From positions 5,022,001-5,086,000 of the forward strand of contig NC_018581.1 of the NCBI RefSeq assembly GCF_000143885.2: 64,000 bases of DNA, given 5' to 3'. Shown here in pieces: positions 43,301 through 53,188 of this stretch. The first letter of the stretch is position 1. Each line of letters begins with the position of its first letter. This stretch comes from Gordonia sp. KTR9 (GTDB lineage Bacteria > Actinomycetota > Actinomycetes > Mycobacteriales > Mycobacteriaceae). The position numbers and the translations under genes were made by a program. The notes below the pieces were generated by a model, which made no database searches, was not told where the DNA came from, and worked only from the letters and a program-made list of their open reading frames with translations.

Positions 43301-44473
43301 ATGCCTGACCGGAAACCCACCACCCGCACCCGGGGCGCCGACCGCAAGCGACAACTCGTCGACTCCGCGGCAGCCCTCTTCCTGCAGCGTGGGTACGCGC
43401 AGGTGTCGCTTGCGGACATCGCGCGCTCGGCAGGCGTCACCGCGCCGTCGGTGTATCGGCACTTCGATGACAAGCAGTCCCTGCTCGCCGCCGCGGTCCT
43501 GGCGGGCGTCGACGACCTCGAGTCCTGTACCGACCGGGCCCTGGCCGACGGTGACGACGCGGACGCGTTGATCTCGAGGGTCTGCGACCTGGCCGTCCAG
43601 CGCCCCCAGGCGGCGTCGCTGTGGCGGTGGACCAGCAACTACCTCACCACCGAGCAGAACAAACTGGTGGCAGTTCGCACCCGCGAGGTGATCGGGCACT
43701 GGGCGTCGGCACTCGCCGCCCGGCGAACGGATCTGTCCGAGCGCGAGGCCGTACAGCTGGCGTGGGCGGGGCTGAGCGTCAGCGGCAGCCTCACCGTGCA
43801 TCACACCCGCATGTCGGGGGCGCGGGCGCGCGACGAGATCGAAAAGCTCATCCGTCGGGTCCTGGCCCTGAGCCCCGCTGCGGCACCGCCTTTCGAGACG
43901 CCCCCGATCGTCAGCTCGGCGACGCCCTCCCGCCGTGACGAGATCCTCGACGCCGCTGCCGAGCTGTTCGCCGAGCGCGGCTACTCCGAGGTCGGAGTCG
44001 ACGAGATCGGCAAGGCCGTCGGCATCGCCGGACCCAGTCTCTACAAACACTTTCCGTCGAAGATGGCGATCCTGGTGGCCATCGGTCAGCGCAGCGGCGC
44101 ACGACTCGAGGCCGGCGTGATGGCCGCATACGGCGCCACGTCGGACCCGGCCAAACTTCTTGCCACCCTTGTGGACTCGTACGTCGGAGCCATCACCAGC
44201 ACACCGGACCTGTCGGTAAACTTCAACAACTCTCCCGCGCTGGCCGGCCAGCCGAGTGCCGCCCATCTCGTCGACGTGCAGCGACGCTATGTGGCGCGCT
44301 GGGTGGATCTGCTCATGCAGGTCGACCCCGAGATCAAGCGCGATCAGGGCGCGGTCGCCGTGCACGCCGCGCTCTCGATCGTCAACGACGCCGTGCGCAT
44401 GCGGCGCGGCTCGGACAGTCCGCAGTTCGCCGCGCGAATGGCCTATCTCATGAAAGGCGTACTCGCTCTCTGA
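43301..44473 (+). CDS. Double-domain TetR transcriptional regulator
   Basis: 390 residues containing two complete TetR DNA-binding domains. First: RKRQLVDSAAALFLQRGYAQVSLADIARSAGVTAPSVYRHFDDKQSLL (residues about 12-60). Second: RRDEILDAAAELFAERGYSEVGVDEIGKAVGIAGPSLYKHFPSKMAIL (about 210-260). Each is followed by its own helical ligand domain, so one chain equals a TetR dimer. ATG 43301 was preferred to an upstream GTG at 43250. The second domain is the better conserved one. It is divergent from fadA-fadB and probably controls them. Confidence 0.87.
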   Translation: MPDRKPTTRTRGADRKRQLVDSAAALFLQRGYAQVSLADIARSAGVTAPSVYRHFDDKQSLLAAAVLAGVDDLESCTDRALADGDDADALISRVCDLAVQRPQAASLWRWTSNYLTTEQNKLVAVRTREVIGHWASALAARRTDLSEREAVQLAWAGLSVSGSLTVHHTRMSGARARDEIEKLIRRVLALSPAAAPPFETPPIVSSATPSRRDEILDAAAELFAERGYSEVGVDEIGKAVGIAGPSLYKHFPSKMAILVAIGQRSGARLEAGVMAAYGATSDPAKLLATLVDSYVGAITSTPDLSVNFNNSPALAGQPSAAHLVDVQRRYVARWVDLLMQVDPEIKRDQGAVAVHAALSIVNDAVRMRRGSDSPQFAARMAYLMKGVLAL

Positions 44474-44513
44474 TCCGCGCCGAACGGGTCGAGACGGTTC
44501 GAAGGCCACAAAC

Positions 44514-44526
44514 TGAACTTACTTCA
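44514..44526. promoter_or_regulatory. TGAACT-type operator (site A1), TGAACTTACTTCA
   Basis: Differs by one base from the perfect palindrome TGAACTTAGTTCA at 56007. Lies 105 bp before the acyl-CoA dehydrogenase start. Confidence 0.5.
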
Positions 44527-44590
44527 CTTCTGTTCTCGCGTCCACGCCAGGGCGCGAGACGTTGACCCGCAACCGTTCTACTGGTCTACT

Positions 44591-44606
44591 GAACTGATAT
44601 CAGTTT
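44591..44606. promoter_or_regulatory. TGAACT-type operator (site A2), GAACTGATATCAGTTT
   Basis: Contains the perfect 14-bp palindrome AACTGATATCAGTT, 25 bp before the acyl-CoA dehydrogenase ATG. The same word with TC in the centre occurs at 55123 in front of the ABC operon. Confidence 0.65.
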
Positions 44607-44630
44607 GTGTATCTATGCGATGGAGCCCAG

Positions 44631-45782
<1,152 letters not shown>

Positions 45783-45836
45783 CCCGAGTTCAGCTCATTC
45801 GACGTATACTTCGGCAACGAACAGAAGGGGGTCACC

Positions 45837-46463
45837 ATGCCGGTGGCTGCGGAGGTGCGCGAGGACGGTCCCCGTTCCAAACGCGCGCGAATTCTCACCG
45901 TCGCGATCGAACAGTTCGGCCGGGTCGGCTACGAGCACACCAAGTGGGCTTCGGTCGCCGGTGAGGTCGGCATCGGGCAGACCGCGCTGTACCACTACTT
46001 CGAGTCGAAGGCGCATTGCCTGCTGACCATCATGCGGCTCGAACTCACCGACTCGGTCGATAGATTCCGGGCGGGCACCGCGGGGATCCCGGATGCGGCA
46101 CAAGCCCTTCGGTCCGCGATCGACGCCTCGTTACGCGGCGAACCGATCGACGCCTTGCAGCGTCGAATCCTGCAGAACCACATGGACATCCTGAGCACGC
46201 CGCGCCAGTCGGACAAGGAAGAGGCCGAACGCCTCCGGTCCCGGGAACTCGTCGCCGAGATCGAGAAGAACTGGGCCGACCTGATCAAGCGCGGGATGGA
46301 CGAGAACACCTTCGTCCAGGGCGACCCGGTGGTCTACTCCCGTCTCGTTCTCGGCACCCTGGTGAGTGTGTGGCGCTGGTACCGCCCCGGTGGTCCGCTG
46401 TCGCTCGACGACCTCATCCGCACGGTGTCGGACTCCGCAGTGCGGATGGTGACCGCACAGTAG
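45837..46463 (+). CDS. TetR-family regulator, probable master regulator of the 44.5-64 kb region
   Basis: 208 residues. DNA-binding domain SKRARILTVAIEQFGRVGYEHTKWASVAGEVGIGQTALYHYFESKAHCL at about residues 13-62, then a helical ligand domain with KNWADLIKRGMDE and LVLGTLVSVWRWYRPGG, as in KstR2-like actinobacterial regulators of acyl-CoA catabolism. TGAACT palindromes stand before its own operon, before the ABC operon and between the SnoaL and enoyl-CoA hydratase genes. This makes it the likely shared repressor with an acyl-CoA effector; binding is inferred. The KstR2 site itself (CAAG/CTTG arms) is different. Confidence 0.85.
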   Translation: MPVAAEVREDGPRSKRARILTVAIEQFGRVGYEHTKWASVAGEVGIGQTALYHYFESKAHCLLTIMRLELTDSVDRFRAGTAGIPDAAQALRSAIDASLRGEPIDALQRRILQNHMDILSTPRQSDKEEAERLRSRELVAEIEKNWADLIKRGMDENTFVQGDPVVYSRLVLGTLVSVWRWYRPGGPLSLDDLIRTVSDSAVRMVTAQ

Positions 46464-46480
46464 CCGACGCCCGCCGCCGG

Positions 46481-46498
46481 GCTCGCGTCCCCGCGAGC
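46481..46498. terminator. Hairpin GCTCGCG-TCCC-CGCGAGC between convergent genes
   Basis: 7-bp perfect stem with 4-nt loop, 18 bp after the TetR stop and 22 bp before the stop of the convergent reductase gene; surrounding GGGC/GCGG can extend it. Confidence 0.55.
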
Positions 46499-46519
46499 GG
46501 GTCCCGACGCCACCAGGTA

Positions 46520-48463
46520 TCAGATCCCGCACCCGGTGCGATACCCCTCGGCGATCGCGTGTCCGATGCGGCGAGGGGTCACGCAGTCGCCGATGACGTC
46601 GATCGTGTCGTCGCCGGCGTGGGCGCCCAGGTCGAGCACCGGCTGCCGCGGCCGATGCCAGACGATCAAGGACTCGTCGAGCACGGTTGCCTCACCACCG
46701 AAGACCGGTTGCAGCAGTGGTGTTCCACCGTCCGGACCCGGCGCCACGGCGTGGGCGACCCGTAGCTGCACCCCGGCGTCGCCGAGTCGGCGCAGGAGCG
46801 GCCCCGCACTCTCGGCGGGAACTCTCGAGCACAGCGCGGTGAGCGGGGTGGCCAGCGTGACCCGCCAACCGCGCAGGGCCAACGCCTCGGCGGCGTTGTA
46901 CGCCGGCCAGAACCCGTCTCCGTCGTCGACCACCACCGCATCGCGCAGCGAGTTCCCTGCCGGGTCGGCGACGATGACGTCGTCGACGGTCGCCGTCGGG
47001 TGCCCGTCGAGCCAGTCCGGCGGAGGAGTCGCACGCGAACCCGTTGCGAGCACGATGTGATCCGCGATGGACCGGATCTCGGCGAAGTCGTCGGCGTCGA
47101 TCCCGGCGGCGAGGTTGACCTCGACCTTGAGCCGGCGCATCTCGTTGCCCAGATAGTCGACGACATCGATCAACGAGCTGCGGTGCGGCGAAGCAGCCGC
47201 GACGCGCACCGAACCGCCCAGCGCCGTGTGTCTTTCGAAGACGGAGACGCGGTGTCCGCGTTCGGCTGCGACGCGCGCCGCCTCCAGCCCCGCCGGGCCA
47301 CCACCGATGACGTAGACGTCCTTGGTCTCTGATGCCCTGACCCCTGCCTGCCGATGCCGGCCTCGGCCGACCTCGGCGTTCACCGCACAATGCAGGTGCG
47401 GATCGAAGGCGCGGCAGTCCTGGTTGACGCCGAGGCAACCGCGGATCTCGAGGAGCCGGTTCTCCGCCGACTTGTTCGGCAGTTCCGGATCGGCGATCAG
47501 CGCGCGCGCCATCCCCACCAGGTCGGCATGTCCGTGTTTCAGGATGTGTTCGGCAGTGGCCGCATCGCGAATCCGCTGTCCCACCAGCGTCGTCAGCCCG
47601 GTCGCCCCACGCACGCGTGAGGCAGAGGGAACCGCCACCGCGTCGGGTTGGGTCGAGTCCTTCACGTAGGCACCGCGGGTGCCGTGGGTGATGCTCAGGT
47701 AGTCGGCGCCGAGTCCCGCGTAGAACTCGGCGATGGGCAGGCAGTCCTCGATCGTCATGCCGCCGGGGATCTCTTCCTCCGCGCTGAGCCGGACGCCGAG
47801 GATCTTGCCCGAAGGCATCACCGAGCGCATCGCCTCCACGATCATCCGTCCGAACCGCATGCGATTCTCGAATGACCCACCGAAGCAGTCGCTCCGGCGA
47901 TTTGTCAGCGGAGACATGAACTGCGCGACGAGATATCCGTGGGCCGCGTGCACCTCGAGACCGTCCACTCCTGCCGCGATGAGGTTCTCGGCGGACACTC
48001 GCCAGCCCTCGACGATGTCTTCGATCTCACCGATCGTGAGTTCGTGCGGCGGGTAGGCGTCGCGCACCGTCTTGATGGGCGACGGCGCCACCGGCGGCGA
48101 ATCCGATTCGCCGCCGATGAACTCGCGCCCGAGGTGGACGAGCTGGGTGACCATACGTGAGCCGTGCCGGTGCGCGGCCTCCACCTTCTCCGCGGTGGCG
48201 GGGATCACGGACTCCTGGTAGGCCTCCACGAGCTTGCGTGAGCGCAGCGTGGTGGTGGGATGGACGACGGTGGCCCCGCCGACGATCAAGCCGACGCCGC
48301 CCGCGGCGAGCCGCTCGACATGCTCGACGTCGCCGTGGCCGGGGATGCCCTCGTCCACCAGGCTGGTGCCGGCGGGCAGCGCCACAAGTCGGTTCTTGAG
48401 CGTGATGCCCCCCACCACGGTCGGACTGAAGAGTTCCGGGAACGGGTTGACCTCCGACGTCAT
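46520..48463 (-). CDS. 2,4-dienoyl-CoA-reductase-like flavoprotein (Old Yellow Enzyme + FAD/NAD domain)
   Basis: 647 residues, FadH/BaiCD architecture. N-terminal OYE barrel: LFSPTVVGGITLKNRLVALPAG, DGLEVHAAHGYLVAQFMSPLTNRRSD, GRLS-type ILGVRLSAEEE, VGMARALIADPEL. The iron-sulfur segment reads GCLGVNQDCRAFDPHLHC: one Cys of the usual CxxCxxxC is Val, leaving three. The C-terminal FAD/NAD module begins VYVIGGGPAGLEAARVAAERGH. Such enzymes reduce dienoyl-CoA or enone double bonds with NADPH. Last gene of the minus-strand ABC operon; ATG 48463 overlaps the binding-protein stop (ATGA). Confidence 0.85.
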   Translation of the reverse strand: MTSEVNPFPELFSPTVVGGITLKNRLVALPAGTSLVDEGIPGHGDVEHVERLAAGGVGLIVGGATVVHPTTTLRSRKLVEAYQESVIPATAEKVEAAHRHGSRMVTQLVHLGREFIGGESDSPPVAPSPIKTVRDAYPPHELTIGEIEDIVEGWRVSAENLIAAGVDGLEVHAAHGYLVAQFMSPLTNRRSDCFGGSFENRMRFGRMIVEAMRSVMPSGKILGVRLSAEEEIPGGMTIEDCLPIAEFYAGLGADYLSITHGTRGAYVKDSTQPDAVAVPSASRVRGATGLTTLVGQRIRDAATAEHILKHGHADLVGMARALIADPELPNKSAENRLLEIRGCLGVNQDCRAFDPHLHCAVNAEVGRGRHRQAGVRASETKDVYVIGGGPAGLEAARVAAERGHRVSVFERHTALGGSVRVAAASPHRSSLIDVVDYLGNEMRRLKVEVNLAAGIDADDFAEIRSIADHIVLATGSRATPPPDWLDGHPTATVDDVIVADPAGNSLRDAVVVDDGDGFWPAYNAAEALALRGWRVTLATPLTALCSRVPAESAGPLLRRLGDAGVQLRVAHAVAPGPDGGTPLLQPVFGGEATVLDESLIVWHRPRQPVLDLGAHAGDDTIDVIGDCVTPRRIGHAIAEGYRTGCGI

Positions 48464-49494
48464 GGCATGAACCGCTCGCGCCATTCCTGCTGGAACCGCG
48501 AGACCGAGTCGGCCGTCAGGGTGCTGGTGTCGGGCAGCGGTATGTCCTGGGCACGCGCGACCGCCCCGGGGATGTCCGGCAGCGCCGATCCGTACCCGGC
48601 GGACAGGGCCGTCTGGCCCTTCTCGGTCACCAGGAAGTCCGCGAGTACCTGGGCGGCGTTCGGGTGCGGCGCCGACGTGAGCACATGGCTGTACCACGGA
48701 GTCCCCCAAGCCGGCTGCGGGAGAACCCAACCCACCGGTGCGCCGGCGCCCTGTTCACGGACCAGCGGTTGCACCATCGGCGTCGCGGCGATCTCGCCGG
48801 AGTTCAGCGCCTGCGCGACGCCCAGAGCACTGGGGTAGACGCGTGGCCGCAACGCTGCGAGCCTACGGTTGAAGTCGGGTGACCAGTTCTCGTCGAAGAA
48901 CCGGTACTCGTCGACTACGGCCGCGAAACCGGCCGGGTTGACCACGCCGATCTTCCCGCGCAACGACTCGGTCAGCAGGTCGCCCGGCGTCTGCAGGCCC
49001 CCGGGAAGTGCCGACGTGTTCCACCCGAGAGCGAACACGGCCGCGCTCACGAGAAACAACCGATCGTCGAGGACGCTGCGGTCGCGCTCATAACCCGCAG
49101 TGTCGAAGGCGGGGCCCACGATCGGCGTCGAGTACCTCCCCGATTCGGCGGCGGTGGTGATCCAGGCCGGGTCCGAGGTCATGTGCACGTCAGCCGTGCC
49201 CTTGCCCGTCCGATTCTCGGTCTCCACCCGAGGGTTGATCTCGACGTCCGTGCCACGAACGAATTCCAGTGTGATGCCGGGATATTCGTCCTCGAAGGCG
49301 GTCTTCAGCCTCGCAAGGTTGTCGGGGTGCTGGGTCGAGTACAGGAAGACGCTGCCCTCTGCTTCGGCTGCCGCCACCACTTCGGCCCAGTCGCCGTCCA
49401 CCGGCCCCGACGACGCGGGAGACGAGCCGCACGCGGCGATCGCCACCACCAGTGCGGCCGCGACGACCGTTGCAACCGCCGTCCTCACGCGCAT
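48460..49494 (-). CDS. Ferric-iron-type ABC substrate-binding lipoprotein (second copy)
   Basis: 344 residues. Signal peptide with lipobox IAAC; mature part has EVVAAAEAEGSVFLYSTQ, TLEFVRGTDVEINPRVETENRTGKG, ADVHMTSDPAW and AVFALGWNTSALPGG. It is clearly a paralogue of the binding protein at 53967-55007: long stretches such as RVYPSALGVAQALNSGEI and LPDIPGAVARAQDI match almost word for word. The FbpA-like fold also serves phosphonates and small organic acids, so iron is not certain. ATG 49494 lies 10 bp inside the SDR end; a TTG at 49500 is possible. Confidence 0.85.
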   Translation of the reverse strand: MRVRTAVATVVAAALVVAIAACGSSPASSGPVDGDWAEVVAAAEAEGSVFLYSTQHPDNLARLKTAFEDEYPGITLEFVRGTDVEINPRVETENRTGKGTADVHMTSDPAWITTAAESGRYSTPIVGPAFDTAGYERDRSVLDDRLFLVSAAVFALGWNTSALPGGLQTPGDLLTESLRGKIGVVNPAGFAAVVDEYRFFDENWSPDFNRRLAALRPRVYPSALGVAQALNSGEIAATPMVQPLVREQGAGAPVGWVLPQPAWGTPWYSHVLTSAPHPNAAQVLADFLVTEKGQTALSAGYGSALPDIPGAVARAQDIPLPDTSTLTADSVSRFQQEWRERFMP

Positions 49495-50249
49495 GTCCAA
49501 CCGCCGTCCACGAAGAGCTCGGTTCCGGTCACGTAGAGCGCATCGTCACCCGCCAGGAAGGCCACTGCCGCAGCGACATCCGCGGCATCACCCAGTCGTC
49601 CCATCGGGGTGTTCGACAGCATCGCCGCGTATCTCTCGGTGCCTTCGTACCGCTGTCGCAACTGCGCGGTGCCGATGAAACCCGGATGGACCGAGTTGAC
49701 GCGCACTCCCCGCCTCGCCCAGTGGAGCGCGGCGTTCTTGGTCATGGTCGCAACGGCACCCTTCGCCGCCGCGTACGCGACACTGTTGCCCAGTCCGCCG
49801 ACGCTTCCGAGAATCGAACAGAGGTTGACGATCGATCCCCCACCGGTGCGCTCGATCAGGGCACCGGCGTGTTTCATACCGAGCCACGTGCCGGTCTGGC
49901 TGATGTCGACGACCCGCTGGTAGTTGTCGAGAGTTTCGTCGACGACGCTGCCGAGGCTGCCGATGGCGCCGTTGTTCACGAGGATGTCGAGAGTGCCGAA
50001 GCGATCGTTCGCCTCGGCCACCACTCGTTCCCACCCGGATTCCTCCGCGATGTCCAGGTCGGCCACGGTGTGACGCTCCGGATCGGCGAGGCTGTCCCGC
50101 AGTTCGTCCCGAGGCGCGCCGGGAACGTCGGTGATGATCACCGCGGCCCCCTCGTCGGCGAGCCTGCGAACGATCTCGACGCCGATCCCGCCCGACGCGC
50201 CGGTCACCAGCGCGGTCTTGCCCACGAGACGTGAAGTGCCCACACCCAT
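49485..50249 (-). CDS. Short-chain dehydrogenase/reductase of the ABC operon (second copy)
   Basis: 254 residues. Coenzyme site VTGASGGIGVEIVRRL with Asp after strand 2 (IITDVPG), favouring NAD(H). Active site Ser in LCSILGSVGG and YAAAK in SVAYAAAKGAV; C-terminus YVTGTELFVDGGW. It lies between the permease and the second binding protein. GGAGG precedes the ATG at 50249. The residue after the NNxA motif reads NNGAIG, slightly unusual. It likely oxidises or reduces a hydroxy/keto intermediate of the imported compound. Confidence 0.87.
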   Translation of the reverse strand: MGVGTSRLVGKTALVTGASGGIGVEIVRRLADEGAAVIITDVPGAPRDELRDSLADPERHTVADLDIAEESGWERVVAEANDRFGTLDILVNNGAIGSLGSVVDETLDNYQRVVDISQTGTWLGMKHAGALIERTGGGSIVNLCSILGSVGGLGNSVAYAAAKGAVATMTKNAALHWARRGVRVNSVHPGFIGTAQLRQRYEGTERYAAMLSNTPMGRLGDAADVAAAVAFLAGDDALYVTGTELFVDGGWTCA

Positions 50250-50267
50250 CTGAATGGTCCTCCGTTT

Positions 50268-51983
50268 CTAGAGATTGCTCAGGACGTTGCGTCCGCCGAC
50301 GACCATCGCAGCACCGACGCCGACGGTGGTCACCGCCGTCATCAGCAGGGCCATCGCGGCGACCTGCGGATACGAGCCGTTCTGCCACATGTCGTAGAGC
50401 AGCGTGCCCATCACCTGCGTCGTCGACGCACGGACCAGCAGCGAGGCGGCGAACTCGTGGGTGAGCAGGATGAACATCAGCGCAACCGCCGACAGGATCG
50501 CAGGCCGCATGAGCGGCAGCATGATCCGGAGGTTGGTGACCATCGGTGACGCACCACTGGTCGCCGACGCCTCGGTGTAGGCATTGCCCAACGAGAGCAT
50601 CGCGGTCATCTGCATTCGGGTTGCGAAGGGCAGCATCAACACCACGTACACCAGGACGATCACGGTGCGGGTGCCGTACAGGATCAGCGGCGGCTCGGTG
50701 TAGGTCAGTAGGAACCCGACACCGAAGATGACCGCGGGAATGCCCAGCGGTAGCGCCGTGATCAGGTCACCGGTCAGCGACAGAACGCGGAAGCGTCTGC
50801 CCCGCACCAGGAGGTTGGCCATGATGTAGCCGATCGGCACACAGATCAGTACCGCGCCGAACGAGGTCACCACACTGGTCACGACCGACTCGATCACCGC
50901 CGTGTTGGCGAAGAGTTCGCGGAAGTTGTCCAGCGTGAACAGACTCCAGGACAACGCGCCGGACCAGTAGGGCGTCAGGGAGACGACGATCAGACCGACC
51001 AGCGGGATCACCAGGGCGACGAGTGCGTAGACCACCAGTGTCATGGTCGCCCAGCGGGCACGACCGCCACTCGGCGCGAATGCCTTGCCGCCGTGCGTCA
51101 CGAAGCGATTCTGATTGCCCAGCAACAGCTTCTGGATGAGGACGACCGCGATCCCGAGGATGACCAGCGGGGAGCCGGCCGCGGCCGCCGCGGCGAAGTC
51201 CGACGGAGATTCCGACACCCGCCGATACATGTCGGTGGTCAGGACGTTCACGCCCGTGTTCTGACCCAGCAAGAGTGGCCCGGTGAATTGGCCCAGACCG
51301 AGAAGCAGTGCGATTCCGCCGCCGTAGATGAGGGAGGGCCGGAGCAATGGCAACACGACCCGGAAGAAGACGCCGATCGTCGACGACCCACTGACCTGTG
51401 CCGCTTCGAGGTGCTCGGAACTGATGTTCTGCATCCCCGCACTGACGAACAGATAGACGAAAGAGGTGAGCCCGAAGCCGGTGAGGATGATGATCCACGG
51501 CACGGTGTAGACGTCGATCGGACCGCTGTCGGTACCGCTCCACCACGGCAGCTTGCGCAACAGGACGTTGAGATACCCGGGGCCCGGCGACAACAGGAAC
51601 GCCCAGCCGACGATGTTGGCCACCGCGGGCATGACGATCGGGAGGATGGGCACGATCTTCAAGAAGCCCATCCGGGCCGGCAGCCTGCTGGCCGCGAAGG
51701 CCAGCAGGGTACCGAGAACCATGGCGATGACGAGCGAACCGATCGCCAGCGCGATCGTGGTCCGGATGGTCTCACCGATGTCGAATCGCCCGTACTGGCT
51801 CTGGTATCCCTGCGCCCCGTTCTCGAAGGCGAGTGCCTGCAACCTGATCATCGGCAGGACGACGAGGTAGGCGAGCACGGCGAGGAGCGCCAGATACCCG
51901 ATCCGTGCACGCCACTGAGCGGGAACCGCGAACGAGCGCATCGGATTCGACTTCAGCGGTGCCGCCGGGACGGTGGCGGTCAT
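50268..51983 (-). CDS. Fused ABC permease, ferric-iron (FbpB) type
   Basis: 571 residues with about twelve helices in two homologous halves, the FbpB/SfuB layout in which both transmembrane domains are in one chain. Each half has an EAA loop: EHLEAAQVSGSSTIGVFFRVVLPLLRP and AYTEASATSGASPMVTNLRIMLPLMRP. It works with the downstream-encoded ATPase and either binding protein. ATG 51983 overlaps the ATPase stop (ATGA). The dicistronic coupling and fused form are typical of Fe3+/phosphonate/thiamine-type importers. Confidence 0.9.
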   Translation of the reverse strand: MTATVPAAPLKSNPMRSFAVPAQWRARIGYLALLAVLAYLVVLPMIRLQALAFENGAQGYQSQYGRFDIGETIRTTIALAIGSLVIAMVLGTLLAFAASRLPARMGFLKIVPILPIVMPAVANIVGWAFLLSPGPGYLNVLLRKLPWWSGTDSGPIDVYTVPWIIILTGFGLTSFVYLFVSAGMQNISSEHLEAAQVSGSSTIGVFFRVVLPLLRPSLIYGGGIALLLGLGQFTGPLLLGQNTGVNVLTTDMYRRVSESPSDFAAAAAAGSPLVILGIAVVLIQKLLLGNQNRFVTHGGKAFAPSGGRARWATMTLVVYALVALVIPLVGLIVVSLTPYWSGALSWSLFTLDNFRELFANTAVIESVVTSVVTSFGAVLICVPIGYIMANLLVRGRRFRVLSLTGDLITALPLGIPAVIFGVGFLLTYTEPPLILYGTRTVIVLVYVVLMLPFATRMQMTAMLSLGNAYTEASATSGASPMVTNLRIMLPLMRPAILSAVALMFILLTHEFAASLLVRASTTQVMGTLLYDMWQNGSYPQVAAMALLMTAVTTVGVGAAMVVGGRNVLSNL

Positions 51984-53188
51984 GACGCCGACCCCGCACG
52001 CTGGGCCTCGACCACCTGAGCGCTGTCCCGCGCCACCGCGGGCGCCTTGGCCGAGTTCGACACCCGATCGACGGTTGCGCCGGCCTCGTCGGCGAACACG
52101 CGCAGCGCCGACGGGGCGAAACTCACGATCATCTTCTCGCCCGGTCGGCTCTTCTTCAGCGTGCCGCCGTGTTCACCGGCCGGCGTGCGCAACATGAGCG
52201 TGTCCTCGCCGCTGCGGACGGTCACGTCGTAGTAGCGACCGCCGTATTCGTGGTCGACGAGTTCGGTGTGCAATACCACGTTTCCGGAGGGGACCTCGTT
52301 CTCGCCGGCATGCAGCAGCAGATCGTCGGGCCGCAGGCGGGCCACCGCTTCGGTCCCACGGTCGGGTACGCCGCGGACGATGGCGCGCGACAGATCGACG
52401 GAGTCACCCCTCGTCGTCGCCCAACCATGCTGTCCACGACGCAGTTCGATGCGGTTCGACATGCCGATGAAGGCCGCAACGTACTCCGACACCGGGAACT
52501 CGAAGACCTGGTCGGGTTCGTCGTACTGTTCGATCTTTCCCGCCTTCATGATCGCGATCCGGTCACCGAGGGCGAAGGCCTCGGACTGATCGTGGGTCAC
52601 GAAGACCGCCGTGAAGCCCAGTTGCCGATGCAGCTGATGGATCTGCGAACGCACCTGATCACGCAGTCGCGCATCGAGATTGGACAGCGGTTCGTCGAAG
52701 AGCACCAGGTCGGGCCGGGAGACCAGACCGCGGGCGACCGCAACCCGCTGCTGCTGTCCGCCGGAGAGCTGCGAGGGATAGCGGTCGAGGAGACCCTCAC
52801 AGTCGACCATGCGGGCCGCCTCGTCGACCGAGCCGTCACGCAGCGCGTCGCGCATCTTGCGGACCTTCAGCGGGTACCCGATGTTCTTGCGCACCGTCAT
52901 GTGCGGCCAGAGCGCGTACGACTGGAAGACCATTCCGATGTTCCGTTTGTGCGCGGGAACGTTCAGCTTGCGCTCGGCGTCGAAGACAACCTGGTCCTTG
53001 AAACTGATGGTGCCGCCCTGGGGCGTCTCCAGCCCGGCCAGGCAGCGCAGCGTCGTGGTCTTGCCGCACCCGCTCGGCCCGAGGAGGACCAGGAACTCGC
53101 CATCCTCGATGGGCAGATCGAGATCGTCGACGACGGTGTTGTCACCGTATTTCTTGACCAATCCGGATACCGCGAAATGTGTTGTCAC
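51980..53188 (-). CDS. ABC transporter ATP-binding protein with TOBE domain
   Basis: 402 residues. Walker A LGPSGCGKTTTLRCLAG, Q-loop MVFQSYALWPHMTV, signature LSGGQQQRVAVARGL, Walker B LVLFDEPLSNLD, H-loop VTHD. The C-terminal third is a TOBE regulatory domain (ARLRPDDLLLHAGENEVPSG, DHEYGGRYYDVTVRSG) as in FbpC/PotA/UgpC subunits, and a 45-residue tail follows. GTG 53188 overlaps the SDR stop (GTGA); the longer frame to 54271 covers the upstream genes and was rejected. Forms the importer with the fused permease. Confidence 0.92.
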   Translation of the reverse strand: MTTHFAVSGLVKKYGDNTVVDDLDLPIEDGEFLVLLGPSGCGKTTTLRCLAGLETPQGGTISFKDQVVFDAERKLNVPAHKRNIGMVFQSYALWPHMTVRKNIGYPLKVRKMRDALRDGSVDEAARMVDCEGLLDRYPSQLSGGQQQRVAVARGLVSRPDLVLFDEPLSNLDARLRDQVRSQIHQLHRQLGFTAVFVTHDQSEAFALGDRIAIMKAGKIEQYDEPDQVFEFPVSEYVAAFIGMSNRIELRRGQHGWATTRGDSVDLSRAIVRGVPDRGTEAVARLRPDDLLLHAGENEVPSGNVVLHTELVDHEYGGRYYDVTVRSGEDTLMLRTPAGEHGGTLKKSRPGEKMIVSFAPSALRVFADEAGATVDRVSNSAKAPAVARDSAQVVEAQRAGSAS

